A DNA stretch of 64,000 nucleotides from Sweltsa coloradensis (taxonomy: Eukaryota > Arthropoda > Insecta > Plecoptera > Chloroperlidae). Shown here one piece after another: positions 62,661 through 64,000 of the stretch (its first letter is position 1; each line of letters starts with the position of its first letter). The notes below the pieces were generated by a model. It searched no databases, was not told the DNA's origin, and saw nothing but the letters and a program-made list of their open reading frames with translations. Position numbers and translations under genes: made by a program. The stretch is taken from the NCBI GenBank assembly GCA_024449915.1, contig JAMZAV010000027.1, positions 372,001 to 436,000 on the forward strand, given 5' to 3'.

Positions 62661-63117
62661 AACTTAGAACTGCCACGTTTTTGAGCGCAATCGAAAAATC
62701 ATTTCTCATTAAAATTTCTATTTTACGATTTTTTTTCGATTCTTAAAACATTTTTTCGACGTATAACACCTACATGCTTTATTCGATTGTAATGATTTTT
62801 TCACAAAACCTTAAATTACGAATTAATATATTCGTGTGAAATTCGAGTACAATCAAAAAATTTCTTCTTATGTAAATCGCAATTTTACGATTTTTGTGTT
62901 TTTAGAATTTCTTCGACTTAACACACCTACATGCTTTATCCGATTGTATTAATTTTTTCACAAAACCTTAATTTTATGAATTAATATATTTGTGTGAAAT
63001 TTGAGCGTTATCAAACAATAACTTCTTATGAAAATCGCAATTTTACGCTTTTTTTGTTTTTAAATAATTACGCTCATTCAACACGGCGCCTGAAAAGACC
63101 GTTTGCGAAGCTTTTAG
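62661..63117 (+). mobile_element. Helentron/HINE-like element, copy 5, 5'-truncated
   Basis: Starts inside the family at TTAGAACTGCCACG and carries the three ~160-bp units (near 62681, 62844, 63003). It ends with CGCTCATTCAAC, an ACGG/CCGT hairpin, TTTGCGAAGCTT and TTAG before T 63118. Same tail subfamily as copy 2. Confidence 0.6.
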
Positions 63118-64000
63118 TATTCAGCATAGCGATTGCCATTATTGTTGTTTGCTTACTATTATCTCCTTGATATCGTCAGAAAGTTACGATCAGTATCTGT
63201 ATAGTCTTGTTTAAGTAGTTTCCATTCTCTACCATTGGGTTAGTAAGAGAAGCAGCGCTTATTGTCTACCGTGGCTGGCTTCATGAGCCCAGTTCGCGTG
63301 CTAATTGACTCTCATAAGCTACCGAGGTGGGTAACAGTGACGTTGAGGGACTTAATTATCGCAAGCCTAAGGTATTATTGCCACACTATGACAAATAACC
63401 CATCTTGATTCAAACAATGTCTCGGCTTGCTCTGTGGATGGCTGATGGTTGACGGTTGGCAAGCGTCCTCGTTAGAACACAATGGAAATAAGTGGCCGCG
63501 AAATTCCGCGCGCAATAAGGACATTATCATTCGCTGCACAACCCCACTTAGCTGAGCGCCGGTAAGCGTCCTTTTGTTACCCGCATCGGTTGGTTTGGTT
63601 GGTAATAGTCGCAGCGCGAGAGGAAATCGAGACGGGAAACGAGAGGATATACCATGAGCGGGAAATTTAATAAATCTGAAACATTAAGCAAAACTCTTAC
63701 ATCTGGACGAATAAAAATATTATGTGACTCGTACCAAGGAAAAATGGAGCATATAAATTGAAAGGAATAGTGAACAAAGAATGGAGTATGAAAGGAAATG
63801 GAACAATAGCAATGACCATTACAAGATCTGCTGTTGAAATCGCGCCCAATGGCCATCTTTCACGAGTGGTACGCCTGCACAGAAACTCGCGATTCTTTTG
63901 TGTGACGGTCGTTGGTTTAGCTCGTTTTTGTGGCAGCGTTGGCTTCCTGCAGCACCCAAGAAGAAAAGCAGCTGAAAACATTAAGGAATGTAACTTTTAG
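63118..64000. other. non-coding stretch with unassigned frames
   Basis: Moderately GC-richer than average. Overlapping plus (63758-64000) and minus (63697-63981, 63548-63856) frames have no recognised domain. The window ends here, so an exon running off the edge cannot be excluded. Confidence 0.3.

Overview
This is a 64-kb stretch of AT-rich eukaryotic nuclear DNA. I could not recognise any complete host protein-coding gene. Nearly all open frames are short, low-complexity or inside repeats. It reads as intergenic or intronic sequence of an invertebrate. The 5S-type and tRNA-type SINEs, the LINE remnant with an R2/R4-style C-terminus and frequent TAGGCCTA-like words suggest an animal, perhaps an arthropod; the species cannot be fixed from this window.

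Layout. 2.4-5.8 kb: three Helentron/HINE-like elements (asymmetric inverted repeats TTGGATGAGCG/CGCTCATCCA, a 3' hairpin, CTRR-like end) plus a SINE 3' end. 6.3-7.6 kb: a hAT-type non-autonomous element carrying a 627-bp palindrome. 7.7-8.3 kb: a MITE with 159-bp, almost identical inverted arms. 12.3-15.9 kb: a foldback element whose arms are 169-bp tandem repeats, each unit carrying a perfect AGGTCAAAGGTCA (DR1 nuclear-receptor site), around a decayed protein remnant. 22.9-23.4 kb: a 5S rRNA-derived SINE. 23.9-24.1 kb: a minisatellite. 26.1-28.3 kb: tRNA-derived SINE copies. 31.2-31.6 kb: the 3' end of a LINE. 35.3-39.0 kb: a 3.7-kb near-perfect palindrome with a 67-bp spacer. 42.6-44.2 kb: nested MITE, SINE and LINE tails and a polypurine tract. 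45.0 kb: the only plausible host exon, encoding a signal-peptide-like start followed by a consensus splice donor. 46.5 kb: a nearly full SINE. 50.3-51.6 kb: an old SINE and a hAT element with an exact 8-bp target duplication. 52.7-53.0 kb: a tRNA-SINE with a 13-bp target duplication. 54.9-55.3 kb: another hAT-like remnant. 57.3-57.9 and 62.7-63.1 kb: further Helentron-like copies. 58.7-59.7 kb: an R4/Dong-like LINE remnant between TAA repeats. 59.9-60.3 kb: more SINE copies.

The window is dominated by elements with inverted-repeat architecture (four separate large foldbacks). The most unusual candidate is the 12.3-15.9 kb foldback, which would disperse clusters of ten DR1 sites in two divergent arrays. 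No claim here was checked by search or alignment software; similarities are from reading the sequence and from memory of the families.
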